From assembly GCF_003984625.1 (NCBI RefSeq), contig NZ_RWKH01000025.1, positions 16,813 through 80,812 on the forward strand: 64,000 nt of DNA, written 5' to 3'. Source of the DNA: Variovorax sp. DXTD-1. Lineage in GTDB: Bacteria; Pseudomonadota; Gammaproteobacteria; Burkholderiales; Burkholderiaceae_C. Below the pieces are notes generated by a model that did not search any database, was not told the origin of the DNA, and saw nothing but the letters and a program-made list of their open reading frames with translations. Below, one piece after another: positions 51,688-60,876 of the stretch (within the stretch, counting starts at the first letter, position 1; each line of letters begins with the position of its first letter). The position numbers and the translations under genes were made by a program.

Positions 51688-52437
51688 TCAGGCATAAGAC
51701 GCTTCAGCACCGAGGATTTTGAAAACCTGCAGGATCGCCGCCATGTTCTCGGGCTCGATGGCAATGCCCAGCGTCTGCTGGATCCAGCCGCCGAGGCGGG
51801 TCTTGGCGTAGTCGGCCGTGAGCCCCTCGCGCTTGTGCACCAGGCCCAGCCGGCCCGCGCGGTAGTGATAGGAGGCGATGGCGTGGCGCGAGGCAATGCC
51901 CGACAAGCCGCCTTCGGCCTCCCTGCCGAAGCCCTCGCACAGCAGGATGCGCTCGGGCTCGGGCAGCTCGGCGATGAAGGCGCGCGCGGCCAGCTGCACC
52001 GCGCTGGCGCTCAGGCCGTGCTCGGCCAGACAGCCCTCGTGGTCATCGCTGCTGCCGAGGGCGTCTTCGAGCTGCGCCTCGGTGACCTGGTCGCCGATCG
52101 AGAGCTTGCGGCGGAACGCACTCGCGCGCGTGCAGTCGATCAGGTAGCGCCGGAAGTAGGCGCACAGCGCAAAGGCGCTCGACGGCGCGCTGTGGCTCGC
52201 ACGTTCGTCGGCCTCGTCGGGGTCGGCATCGAGCCGCAGCACCTTCACGTAGATGAACTGCGCCACCAGCTCCTGCCGGCCTTCGCCCAGCACCTGGAGT
52301 TCGGGGGGATTGCAGGCCACCAGCGCATCGCCCACGATGCGGTACATGGTGCCCATGTCGTTCGAGGACAGCGTCTGCCGGCGCCGCCAAAGACGGACGA
52401 GCTGAGTGCTTTCCGCGGACGACAGCGTTTCTTGCAT
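51688..52437 (-). CDS. Sigma-70-like transcription factor in T6SS operon
   Basis: 249 residues. A region-2-like helical part (ELVAQFIYVKVLRLDADPDE, then FALCAYFRRYLIDCTRASAF) and a region-4-like helix-turn-helix (FIAELPEPERILLCEGFG, GLSGIASRHAIASYHYRAGR) are visible. It lacks the clear conserved blocks of typical ECF sigma factors, so it is a divergent member. The next two genes (membrane protein and caspase-like) overlap or abut it. That order suggests a local regulatory unit embedded in the T6SS locus. No strong ribosome site is upstream of the ATG at 52437. Confidence 0.7.
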   Translation of the reverse strand: MQETLSSAESTQLVRLWRRRQTLSSNDMGTMYRIVGDALVACNPPELQVLGEGRQELVAQFIYVKVLRLDADPDEADERASHSAPSSAFALCAYFRRYLIDCTRASAFRRKLSIGDQVTEAQLEDALGSSDDHEGCLAEHGLSASAVQLAARAFIAELPEPERILLCEGFGREAEGGLSGIASRHAIASYHYRAGRLGLVHKREGLTADYAKTRLGGWIQQTLGIAIEPENMAAILQVFKILGAEASYA

Positions 52438-52467
52438 GAGACGACAAGGATTCGGAAGACAGCCGGG

Positions 52468-54078
52468 CTAGTCGTCCACGCACACGCCTTCGGTCGGCAC
52501 CAGGCATTGCGGCAAGCCGGCGCCCACCGGACCGCCGCGCGTGCGAATGGCCGAAGACACCGCCGCCGAGGCCACGGCCAGGCCGCGCGGCAGCAGAATC
52601 CAGAGTTGCCCGCGCTCCTTCATGCGGCGCGCGTTGGTCGCGGCCTGCTGGCCGTTGCCGAAGAAATAGTCGGCCCGCACCGCGCCGCGAATCGCGCCGC
52701 CGGTGTCCTGCGCAATGGTCAGCCGCTGCATCGGCGCGCCGGTGCCGGGCGCGCGGGTAGAAACGAACACGGGGTAGCCGAGCGGCGTGCTGCGCGGATC
52801 CACCGCAATCGAGCGGCCCGCCGACAACGGCACGCCGAACGCACCCACCGGTCCGCCCGCCGGCGAGGTCGACTCCTTGAAGAACACGTAGCTCGGGTCC
52901 TTGATGCCGGAACCGATGACCGGCCCGGCCGTGCGACGCCCCGGCACCACGACGGCGCCGCTGGCGGTGGGCCGCGCAAGCGTGAAGCCGCGCGTGCGTA
53001 TGGTGTTGGTCGATGTGCCGCCGGCATCTTCGTCATCCTCGCCGTCGTCGAGCTCCAGCTCGATGGACGAGCCGCGCACCTTCACCGGGCTGCGAGGCTT
53101 GCCGTTGGGTGCCTGTGCCAGCGTGGGACGGAAGGGCTGGCCGTTCTGCTCGGCGTAGGCCACGCGAATGATGTCGCCGTTAGGCAGCTTGATGCGGCCC
53201 GACCCCTGGATCTGCATTTCGTAGAGCGCAGTGGCGCTGCTCACGAAGGCCAGCACCTTGGCGTTGGGCGCACCCTTGGTCTCGATTTCTTCGCGCGTGT
53301 AATACGGCAGCAGCTGCTTGCCCTCGATGCGCAGGCGCACCTTGCGGTCGAGCGTGTCGCGCGTAATGGCCGAGAGGTCGAGCGCGTAGAGGCCCGGCGC
53401 ACCCATGTCGCGCGTGCTGAGACCGGTCTGCACCACCACGTTGCGGCCTTCGACACGCGCCGCCACGGTGCCGCTGCCGGCCGGCAGCTTGCGCGCGTCG
53501 GCAAACAGCATGTCTTCGGGCTGGCCGTACACCGGGTAGATGAACGGCGCCGCGTACTGCCGGCTGCCCGGAATCTCGGGCTCGAAGTAGCCGGTGACCA
53601 CGCCGTCGGGCTTGCGGTCGTCGTCGCGGATCTGGTAGGCCGAGAACTCCTGCTCGAAGAAGGCGCGGATGGCGGTGCTGCTCTTGCTGTCGACCCTGAG
53701 GGCCCGAGCGCACACGTCCTTCCACTCGGCGCCACGGCCGGTGAGCACCTTGCAACTGCCAAGAAACGCCGGCCAGCTGTCGGAGAAATCGTCGCGCGCC
53801 CAGCCGGGCACGGCATCGAAGCTCACCGATGTGTAGGTGGCCAGTTGGGTGGAGAAGGTGCGCGCCTGGCCGGCCACGCTCGAGCCGACCGGGGCAGGGC
53901 GCGATGCAGCCGCCGGCGCTCCGCTTGCCGTGGCGCCGGAACTACCTGGCCCGGTGTTGGCATTGGCGTCAGCGGAGCTTGCCGGCGGCGTGTTGACGCA
54001 GCCTGCTGCGAACACGGCCGCGGCGGCGGCAGCGCAGCGAAGGGCTGAGGAAATGAAAACCGGCGACTGCGTGTACAT
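52468..54078 (-). CDS. mltA: Membrane-bound lytic murein transglycosylase A (MltA) lipoprotein
   Basis: 536 residues; ATG with AAGGAGG upstream. A lipobox FAAG-C (Cys27) targets it to the outer membrane. MltA marks: FFEQEFSAYQIRDDDRKPDG, VVTGYFEPEIPGSRQYAAPF, YYTREEIETKG, IQGSGRIKLPNGDIIRVAYA, DTGGAIRGAVRADYFFGNG (catalytic Asp region), NARRMKERGQLWILLPRGL. It has an extended Ser/Gly-rich region after the lipobox and an acidic insert (SSIELELDDGEDDEDAGGTS). Such a hydrolase can open peptidoglycan for the T6SS trans-envelope complex. It sits between the kinase and the sigma-like gene. Confidence 0.9.
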   Translation of the reverse strand: MYTQSPVFISSALRCAAAAAAVFAAGCVNTPPASSADANANTGPGSSGATASGAPAAASRPAPVGSSVAGQARTFSTQLATYTSVSFDAVPGWARDDFSDSWPAFLGSCKVLTGRGAEWKDVCARALRVDSKSSTAIRAFFEQEFSAYQIRDDDRKPDGVVTGYFEPEIPGSRQYAAPFIYPVYGQPEDMLFADARKLPAGSGTVAARVEGRNVVVQTGLSTRDMGAPGLYALDLSAITRDTLDRKVRLRIEGKQLLPYYTREEIETKGAPNAKVLAFVSSATALYEMQIQGSGRIKLPNGDIIRVAYAEQNGQPFRPTLAQAPNGKPRSPVKVRGSSIELELDDGEDDEDAGGTSTNTIRTRGFTLARPTASGAVVVPGRRTAGPVIGSGIKDPSYVFFKESTSPAGGPVGAFGVPLSAGRSIAVDPRSTPLGYPVFVSTRAPGTGAPMQRLTIAQDTGGAIRGAVRADYFFGNGQQAATNARRMKERGQLWILLPRGLAVASAAVSSAIRTRGGPVGAGLPQCLVPTEGVCVDD

Positions 54079-54132
54079 GAAAGCCTCCTTGTCCGGAAAG
54101 ACGGCCCATCCGGGCCAATGCTCTACAGACGA

Positions 54133-56037
54133 TTACTTCTCGACAATTTTGAAATTCGCGACGCCATAGACGTCGTTGCATGGGGTGTTGGGCGCGCAGA
54201 CCGGCTTGCCCAACAAAGGCGACGGCCCCGTGCCGCGGGTGGCTTCGAGGGCCGCCAGCACGGGCAAGGGAAACTGCGGAAACACGCCGTCGTTCTGGAC
54301 GCCAGAGGCGCCGAAGTCGCGCTCGTGCTCGCTCACGAGCACCGCGAACTGGTTGGTGCCGGCGGGGCCGCCGGCATCCATGGGCCACGAAGCGCGCGGC
54401 AGCGAGAGCGGGCTGCCGGCGGTGATCTTGTTGTACTTGTCGAGCAGGTTCGGGAACAGCAGGAACATCTCGCCGCCGCTGGACAGCAGGAACACGTAGA
54501 CAAAGCCTTCGCGCTTGCTGCGAACCTCGAACGCGAGCTTGTCCTTGCCGATTGCGACCTCCGGCTTCCTCGGCGCGGCCGCCACATCGAAGCCCGGCGC
54601 CGCGCCCGCGGCGAGCGACTGCAGCGAGTCGAGCGGCGTGCGGGGTGCCGGCGGAGGAGGAGGCGGCGGTGGCGGGGGCGCTTCGGTCACGCGAATCTCG
54701 GGCGGCGGTGGTGGCGCGACGATCGCCTGCTTGCTGCCGCCGCCGCTGTCGCCTTCCGCGGCCGTGCGGCCCTGGTACCACCACCAACCGCCGCCAGCCA
54801 CCACGGCGGCCACCGCCAGCGATGCGATGACGGGCACGGCCTTGCTTTTTCCTGAGCCGCCGCCATCGTGCGAACCCGCCACTGGCGTCTTTCCGCCGCC
54901 GCCGATGATGGTCGGCGCGTCGGCATTGCCGGCGGCCTTGCGCGTGCCTGTGGAAACCGGCGGCGAGGTGCGCGGCACCGGCGCGATGCTGTGGCCCACC
55001 TCCAGGTCGAGCGCCGCGCGGAACTCGGCCATCGACTGGGGCCGCGACTCGGGCCGCACGCCCAGGCCTGCATCGATGGCCTGCAGCAGCCGCGGGCTGT
55101 AGCGCTGGCGCAGGATCTCGTTGCCCGCCAGCGGAATATAGCTGTCGGACAAGAGCCGGGCCACCGACGGCGGCGGCGCGCGTCCGCAAACGGCCACGTG
55201 CATTACCGCCGCGAGCGCATAGACATCGGTCCACGCGCCCTGCGACATGTCGGGCATTTCGGCGTACTGCTCGATGGGTGCGTAGCCGGGCTTGAGGATG
55301 ACGGTGATCGCCTGCGTCTTGTCGGTGATCACGCGGCGCGCCGCGCCGAAGTCCAGCACCACCGGCCGGCCCGAGCCTTCGAGCAGGATGATGTTGTCGG
55401 GCGCGATGTCGCGGTGATAGCAGTTGGCGCCATGCATCACGCCCAGCGCCTGCGTCACGCCGTCCATGATGCGGATGAGCCAGGCTTCGTCCACGCCCGC
55501 CGGAATGGACACCAGCGCCTGGCGCAGCGTGTCGCCGCGGTAGAACGGCATGACCATGTAGGTGGTGCCGCGCTCCTGCCAGAAACGGTAGACCTTCAGC
55601 AGCGAGGGATGGTCGAACTGCGCAAGCAGGCGGGCTTCGTTGATGAAGCTGCGCATGCCGAGGTCGAAGGTTTCGCGGTGGCGCTCCGACAGGGGGACGA
55701 CTGTTCCGTCCTGCTGCCTTGTCGAGAGTGACGTGGGCAGGTATTCCTTGATGGCGACGACGCGTTCGAGGGCGTGGTCCCAGGCTTCGTAGACCACGCC
55801 GAAGCCGCCCTGGCCTACGACACGGGTGATTTCGAACTCTGCGAGGCGGCTGCCTACGGGGAGGAGGCCGGCTTCGTTGGCTTCTGTGGCTGGGCTTGTG
55901 ACGGGGGCGTTGGACAGGCTTGTGGGGCTGGCTGTGATGACGGTGGCCGGGGTGTCTTCGTTGCCCGCAGGCTGTTGGGCAGGTCTGGACATGACCTGGG
56001 TGCGGTCGTCTTCAGGGGGCGTTTTTTCTTCGGTCAT
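54133..56037 (-). CDS. ppkA: PpkA-like Ser/Thr kinase with TM and DUF4384 C-terminus
   Basis: 634 residues; ATG with GGGAG 8 bases upstream. Kinase domain about 68-330: GQGGFGVV loop (75-82), Lys97 (AIKEYLP), HRD at 208-210 (CYHRDIAPDN) and DFG at 229-231. A TM helix lies near 400-416 (VPVIASLAVAAVVAGG). The periplasmic part has a poly-Pro stretch and a DUF4384 domain (KLAFEVRSKREGFVYVFLLS; FAVLVSEHERDF). In known systems this kinase senses envelope signals and phosphorylates the FHA protein, opposed by PP2C. Gene symbol assigned by analogy; the periplasmic sensor differs from the VWA domain of some PpkA. Confidence 0.9.
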   Translation of the reverse strand: MTEEKTPPEDDRTQVMSRPAQQPAGNEDTPATVITASPTSLSNAPVTSPATEANEAGLLPVGSRLAEFEITRVVGQGGFGVVYEAWDHALERVVAIKEYLPTSLSTRQQDGTVVPLSERHRETFDLGMRSFINEARLLAQFDHPSLLKVYRFWQERGTTYMVMPFYRGDTLRQALVSIPAGVDEAWLIRIMDGVTQALGVMHGANCYHRDIAPDNIILLEGSGRPVVLDFGAARRVITDKTQAITVILKPGYAPIEQYAEMPDMSQGAWTDVYALAAVMHVAVCGRAPPPSVARLLSDSYIPLAGNEILRQRYSPRLLQAIDAGLGVRPESRPQSMAEFRAALDLEVGHSIAPVPRTSPPVSTGTRKAAGNADAPTIIGGGGKTPVAGSHDGGGSGKSKAVPVIASLAVAAVVAGGGWWWYQGRTAAEGDSGGGSKQAIVAPPPPPEIRVTEAPPPPPPPPPPAPRTPLDSLQSLAAGAAPGFDVAAAPRKPEVAIGKDKLAFEVRSKREGFVYVFLLSSGGEMFLLFPNLLDKYNKITAGSPLSLPRASWPMDAGGPAGTNQFAVLVSEHERDFGASGVQNDGVFPQFPLPVLAALEATRGTGPSPLLGKPVCAPNTPCNDVYGVANFKIVEK

Positions 56038-56668
56038 TGAGTGGCTCCCGTTTCAACGTCGACGGGTGCTTGTTTTCCGAGGCCGGGTCTCGCCCCGGCG
56101 GGCGACCTACTTTTCTTTGCTTCGCCAAAGAAACGTAGGCAAAAGAAAGGCGACCCCACTGTCTGCGACCCCTTCGCTGCGCTACGGGGCAACCTGCGGT
56201 GCTCACGTTTCGCGGGGTCTCGCCCAAACTCGCTTCGCTCAGACAAGGGCGAGCCCTGATCCGCGAAACGCTCCGCTCCTCGGCGCATACAGAGGGGAGT
56301 GGAAACCGAACGGGCCTTTGCTTCGCTCGGCCACCAAGCCACCGCGGCGCGCAGCGCCGCGGTGGTTGGTATTGGCTGTTTGGGTTGATATTGGGGCCGA
56401 GCGAAGCGATGGCCTGTCTTCTCCCCATCCCTTCTGGCTGCGCCGAGGAGCGGAGCGTTTCGCGGATCAGGGCTCGCAGCTGTTTGAGCGAAGCGAGTTC
56501 TGCGAGACCCCGCGAAACGCGAGCACCGCAGGTTGCCCGCAGCGAAGCGGAGGGACGCAGACAGTAGGGTCGCCTTTTCTTTGCTCACTTTCTTTTGGCG
56601 AAGCAAAAGAAAGTGAGTCGCCCGCCGGGGCGAGACCCGGCCTCCGACAACAAAAGGCAGCAGGAAAT
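56038..56668. repeat. ~570-bp nested inverted repeat in 631-bp intergenic region
   Basis: The stretch has no gene. It holds two long inverted arms, about 56078-56298 and 56427-56646 (roughly 220 bp, mostly matching, e.g. GGCCGGGTCTCGCCCCGGCG against its complement near 56615-56643). Inside the spacer are two perfect nested inverted repeats: GCTTCGCTCGGCC (56320-56332) with GGCCGAGCGAAGC (56395-56407), and CCACCGCGGCGC (56339-56350) with GCGCCGCGGTGG (56354-56365). The apparent coding on both strands (SPRRAT..., GCAACCTGCGG...) is a by-product of the palindrome. It separates ppkA from tagF and could end transcription or form a hairpin. Both flanking genes read towards the left. Confidence 0.92.
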
Positions 56669-57280
56669 TCATTCCCCACCCCCCAAGAACAAGGCTTCAA
56701 ACCGAGCATCCAAAGGCAACCCGGCAACGAGCATCCGAGCCCCTTCACCAGCGCCCGGATCGCCAAGCCATAGAGACTCCCCCAGCCCCGGCAAGGCCAG
56801 CGACTCCACCGCCCCCTCGCGCGGCGCGAGGCCATCCGCAGCAAAGAGCCGCTGCAGTACCGCATCGAACCGCAGCGCATCCAGATCCCCCTCAAGCCCT
56901 TCGAGCGCAGCCCGCGTCCCCTGCGCCCACCACCGCAGCGCCCCCTGCAGCGCATCCCCCCGCAGCGTCTCGCCGCCGGAAGCATCCAGCGCCACCGCCA
57001 GCGTGAACGGAAAGTACCGCCCCACCCCATCGACCGACGGCATCAACACGCCGATCCAGGCCCCCTCCCCCACCACCCGCGGCCCCAGCGCAAAGCACCA
57101 CACCGGCGCCTCCAGGTAGTGCGAAGTCCAGTCCGCATGCCGGTCGCGCAGCCGCGCCAATCCGCGCTGCAGCCACGGGTCCCACACGGCGCGGAACGAC
57201 TCGGGCAGGCGCCGGTGCGCAAAGTCCCCCATGCCCGGCAGCTTGCCGAACCATCCCGGCAGCGCATCTGGAGAAGTCAC
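56669..57280 (-). CDS. tagF: T6SS regulatory protein TagF
   Basis: 203 residues from a GTG at 57280 that overlaps the tssM stop (GTGA). TagF marks: GWFGKLPGMGDFAHRRLPES, FRAVWDPWLQRGLARLRDR, APVWCFALGPRVVGEGAWIG, VLMPSVDGVGRYFPFTLAVA. In Pseudomonas TagF represses post-translationally the T6SS independently of the phosphorylation switch. Here it is a separate short protein, not fused to PppA. Confidence 0.93.
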   Translation of the reverse strand: MTSPDALPGWFGKLPGMGDFAHRRLPESFRAVWDPWLQRGLARLRDRHADWTSHYLEAPVWCFALGPRVVGEGAWIGVLMPSVDGVGRYFPFTLAVALDASGGETLRGDALQGALRWWAQGTRAALEGLEGDLDALRFDAVLQRLFAADGLAPREGAVESLALPGLGESLWLGDPGAGEGARMLVAGLPLDARFEALFLGGGE

Positions 57281-60200
57281 AACCCCTCCGGACAAGAGAA
57301 CTCGCGCAGTTCCTTCAAGCGGATCGGATGCTGCACACTGTTCGTCGTCACCTCGAAGCGCGTCTTGCGCGGACCGACCTGGAAGGTGATGAAGAACTTC
57401 TCGGGCGCATCGCCGGCTTCGAGCTGGCCGTCGTCGAGCGCGCGGAACAACGCCCACGGTCCATCGACCGCGGAGCCCGAGCTGCCGGTGGTCGAAGGCG
57501 GGCTCACCTGGATGCGCACCTGGTTGCTGCCCTTCGGCCCGGGCCACTGCACAGCCATGGGCACCACGGGGCCGTGGGCGTACTTCACGAGCTGCCCGTC
57601 GACGTCGAGAATGAACTGCGTGATGCCCGCATCCATTTCCACCGGCTTGAAGTCGAGCCGCATCGAAGGGCCCCGGCCGCCGCCGCGGAAGAAGATGTCC
57701 TTGATGCGCGCGGCACGCTCGAACTGCGCCAGCGCCTGCGTGGTGACGGCACCTCGCTCGGCCACCGGCTTGTAGCGCCACGGCTTGGTGCTGGTGTCGA
57801 CCAATGCGGCCAGCCGCTTCTGGAAGAAGTCGTCCATCAATCCACCGGCACCGAACATCTGGCCGAAGTCTTCGGGCAGCACGTCGCGCTTGCTGCTGCC
57901 CACGAACGGGTAGCGGCCCGCGATGGCGCGGTTGCAGAACTCGGTCACGGGGCGCAGGTCCTGGCTCAGATTGCCGCGCTCGGCCACCTGAGCCTGCGCC
58001 GCGCCCGATTGGCTCAGGTTTTCGACCATGGTGCGCACCGGCTCGGGCAGGCGGCCCGCGTCGGACTTGAGCTTGCCGGCCACGTCGCCGGGCGGCGGCG
58101 AGGTGCGGCCTTTCACGGCCGTGTCGACGGCGTTGAGGTACACGTACACCTCGTTGAAGAGCTTGAGCGCATCGTCAATGGGCGCGGGCTGGTTCGGCCC
58201 GGCGGCGGTGACGAGACGGCGCAGCGGCTCGAAGCGGTCGTCCACGATGCTCTCGATGCGCTTGCCGCTGGCCACCGGCTTGGTGGGGTCGCCGCCGAAC
58301 AGGTCTTCCAGGCCCTTGCGGGTGTTGGCGACCGTGGCGGTCGCCTTGCTCACCACGTCCTTGGGCTGGTCGGCGGGGATGAGCGTGGTTTCCTTCACCA
58401 CCGCGCGCAGGAAGTTCGCGAGCGGAGAGCCCACGCCCGAAAGAATGCGCGCGGCCTCGATGTTCTTCTCGAGCCCGCTGGCGCGAATCAGCCGCACGTC
58501 GGCCAGCAGCGCCTCCCACACCTTGACGTATTCCGCCAGGTAGAGCCGGCGCACGCGATCGGTCAGCGCGCCGAGGGCGGCCGCGTCGCGCATGCGGTCG
58601 GTGGCGCTGCGGTCTTGCCCCAGCACCCACGGGTCTTCCTGCGCGAGCAGGCCGGTGAGCACCGTCACTTCGTTCTGGAAGCGCTTGTGATAGCCGTCGT
58701 AGGTGAACATGCCCGGCACGCCTTCGGTCAGCGGCTTGCCGCTGATGCGCTCGAACACCAGCGGCGCCGAGGGGCCGGCGGCCGTGGCAATGCTGAAGCC
58801 CGGAATGTCCTTGGTGGCGCGCTGGCGCTTGAGGCGGCTGAACACGCGCTGCTCCAGCGGGTAGCTCGCAAGCACGGCGCGCACGCTGCGCACCAGGTTC
58901 TCGTCCATCTTGAGCGGCGAGCGCGGCGGGCCTTGCGCGATGAGCACGTCGAGCTGGTCTTCGAGCGCCTGGCGCTGGTCTTCGGGAATGCCGCGGTCGA
59001 GGCTGCGCGCCCAGTCGAGCGTGATCCAGGCCTTGAGCGCCTCGGCGTCGAAGTGCTCGGGCTGGTAGAGCATCAGGTAGCTCTTGAGCGCCTCGTACGT
59101 GTATTCGAGGTTGTCCCTCTGCGCGGTGCGCAGCTGGTCTTCGATGCGCTTGGCGATCTGCGGCAGGAAGGCGTCGTTGAGCGCGCGCTGGTGCGTGAGC
59201 ATGGCGGCGGCGTCGAGCTTGTCGCCCTGGTAGAGGCCCAGCGTCATCGCCAGCGGCTCGTCGCCCTGCCGGTTGTCGGGCGTCTTCCAGATGTCGCGCA
59301 GGCCCTGCAGCACGGGCGCCACCTCGACCAGGTTCTGCACCCGCGAAGGCAGCGCCGCAAGGGTCTGGCGCGCAGGCTCGACGCGCGCCTCGACCGACTT
59401 CAGGTAGTTGAAGTTCTGCAGCGTGCTGTAGCCCCAGCCCGCGAGCAGCGCAAGCGTGACCAGCGTCATGGCCGCCACGCCCGTCACGCGCAGCGCATGG
59501 CGCCGGCGTTCGAGCTTCACGTTGGCACCGGCCAGGCGCTGCTCGGGGAACACCACCTCGCGCAGCAGCGCGGTGAGGAAGTAGCTGCGGCCGCTCGACT
59601 TCTGCGGCGCGAGCATGGCGCGCTCCAGGCCGAAGCTGCGCGCAAGGCTGCCCATCACGCGGTCGATGGGGCTACCCTCTTGCGTGCCGCTGGTGAAGTA
59701 CACGCCGCGCACCCACGGCGGCTGCGCAAAGCGCGAGCCGGTGAACACCTGGTCGAGCAGGTCGGACAGCATCGAGCCGATGGAGCCGAACTGCGCCGGA
59801 AAGCCGAAGATCGCCGCGCGCCGCGTGCCATCGGTCTCGCGTTGCATGCGCGCAATGAGCCCGTCGTTCACGCGGTTGTGCAGCAGCGCAAACTCGCGGT
59901 TGAAGGCGGTGGAAAGGCCCTTCTCGTCGGCTTGCACGTTCTCGTCGGCCGGCAGCGTGAAGCCGAACACCTGCGCACGCTGCTCCTTGCCCAGGTCGTC
60001 GAAGTAGTCGGTAAAGCCGTAGAGCAAGTCGCTCTTGGTGACGAGCACGTACACCGGCAGCCGCGTGGTGAGCTTCGCATCGAGTTCGAGCAGCCGCGCG
60101 CGAATGGAAGCGGCCAGCTGCGTGCGCTGCTCGGGGCCCTGGCTCAGCAGGTCGGCCACGCTCACCGTCAGGAACACGCCGTTGAGCGGACGGCGCGGGC

Positions 60201-60876
60201 GCGCCTTCTTGAGCAGGCCCAGGAAGCCTTCCCATGCGTTCTTATCTTCCGACTGGTGGCTGTCCTGTGTGGTGTAGCGGCCGGCGGTGTCGATGAGCAC
60301 GGCCTCGTCGGTGAACCACCAGTCGCAATTGCGCGTGCCGCCCACGCCCCGAATCGCGCCGGGACCGAACTTCTCGGCCAGGGGGAACGACAAGCCCGAG
60401 TTGACCAGCGCGGTGGTCTTGCCCGCACCCGGCGCGCCGATGAACACGTACCACGGCAGGTCGTACAGATAGCTGCCGCCGGAGATCGACATCCAGTCGC
60501 GCCAGCCGGGCTTCTTGCCGGCCGCATGCAGGCGCATCTGCTTCAGCGTGGCCACGGCTTCGCTGAAGCGCGTGTCGAGGATCTTCTGTTCGCCGTTGAC
60601 CGGCGCGTCCGTCTTCGCGGCCGGCGCCTTCATGAGGCCGTCGGTCAGGTGCTGGCTCGCACGGCGCGCGCGCCACCGGCGGTAGAGTGCGCGCAGCACC
60701 ACGACGAGCACGATGGCGCCGATCAGCAGCGCGCGTGCAAGTTCGGTTTCGAGCGGCGCCCACGCGCCGATCTTCACCAGCGGGCCGATCCACCAGATCA
60801 GCAGCGCGACGATGACCAGCGCCAGCAGGGTCAGCAGCAGCGGGCTGAACAGGAAGCTGAAGATTTTTTTGATCAT
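57277..60876 (-). CDS. tssM: T6SS inner-membrane core protein TssM (IcmF)
   Basis: 1199 residues. N-terminal TM helices (about 10-30 and 48-62), a GTPase-like domain with Walker A IGAPGAGKTT (146-155), CDWWFTDEAVLIDTAGRYTT (DTAG) and LVTKSDLLYGF, then a TM helix around 470, and a large periplasmic part ending in a beta-sandwich that binds TssJ (MSFKPVEMDAGITQFILDVDG-type, QWPGPKGSNQVRIQVSP). The full motifs contrast with the degenerate short paralogue at 15155-16270. Stop overlaps tagF; start overlaps tssL stop. Confidence 0.96.
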   Translation of the reverse strand: MIKKIFSFLFSPLLLTLLALVIVALLIWWIGPLVKIGAWAPLETELARALLIGAIVLVVVLRALYRRWRARRASQHLTDGLMKAPAAKTDAPVNGEQKILDTRFSEAVATLKQMRLHAAGKKPGWRDWMSISGGSYLYDLPWYVFIGAPGAGKTTALVNSGLSFPLAEKFGPGAIRGVGGTRNCDWWFTDEAVLIDTAGRYTTQDSHQSEDKNAWEGFLGLLKKARPRRPLNGVFLTVSVADLLSQGPEQRTQLAASIRARLLELDAKLTTRLPVYVLVTKSDLLYGFTDYFDDLGKEQRAQVFGFTLPADENVQADEKGLSTAFNREFALLHNRVNDGLIARMQRETDGTRRAAIFGFPAQFGSIGSMLSDLLDQVFTGSRFAQPPWVRGVYFTSGTQEGSPIDRVMGSLARSFGLERAMLAPQKSSGRSYFLTALLREVVFPEQRLAGANVKLERRRHALRVTGVAAMTLVTLALLAGWGYSTLQNFNYLKSVEARVEPARQTLAALPSRVQNLVEVAPVLQGLRDIWKTPDNRQGDEPLAMTLGLYQGDKLDAAAMLTHQRALNDAFLPQIAKRIEDQLRTAQRDNLEYTYEALKSYLMLYQPEHFDAEALKAWITLDWARSLDRGIPEDQRQALEDQLDVLIAQGPPRSPLKMDENLVRSVRAVLASYPLEQRVFSRLKRQRATKDIPGFSIATAAGPSAPLVFERISGKPLTEGVPGMFTYDGYHKRFQNEVTVLTGLLAQEDPWVLGQDRSATDRMRDAAALGALTDRVRRLYLAEYVKVWEALLADVRLIRASGLEKNIEAARILSGVGSPLANFLRAVVKETTLIPADQPKDVVSKATATVANTRKGLEDLFGGDPTKPVASGKRIESIVDDRFEPLRRLVTAAGPNQPAPIDDALKLFNEVYVYLNAVDTAVKGRTSPPPGDVAGKLKSDAGRLPEPVRTMVENLSQSGAAQAQVAERGNLSQDLRPVTEFCNRAIAGRYPFVGSSKRDVLPEDFGQMFGAGGLMDDFFQKRLAALVDTSTKPWRYKPVAERGAVTTQALAQFERAARIKDIFFRGGGRGPSMRLDFKPVEMDAGITQFILDVDGQLVKYAHGPVVPMAVQWPGPKGSNQVRIQVSPPSTTGSSGSAVDGPWALFRALDDGQLEAGDAPEKFFITFQVGPRKTRFEVTTNSVQHPIRLKELREFSCPEGL

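Noticed and set aside
54649..54676. GGC-rich microsatellite in the kinase gene
   Set aside because: It encodes an in-frame poly-Pro linker; no separate element.
56012..56773. Protein-like frames on both strands in the 56-kb intergenic region
   Set aside because: Both strands translate to similar SPRRAT/ASPDPRNAPLLG strings because the region is an inverted repeat; not genes.
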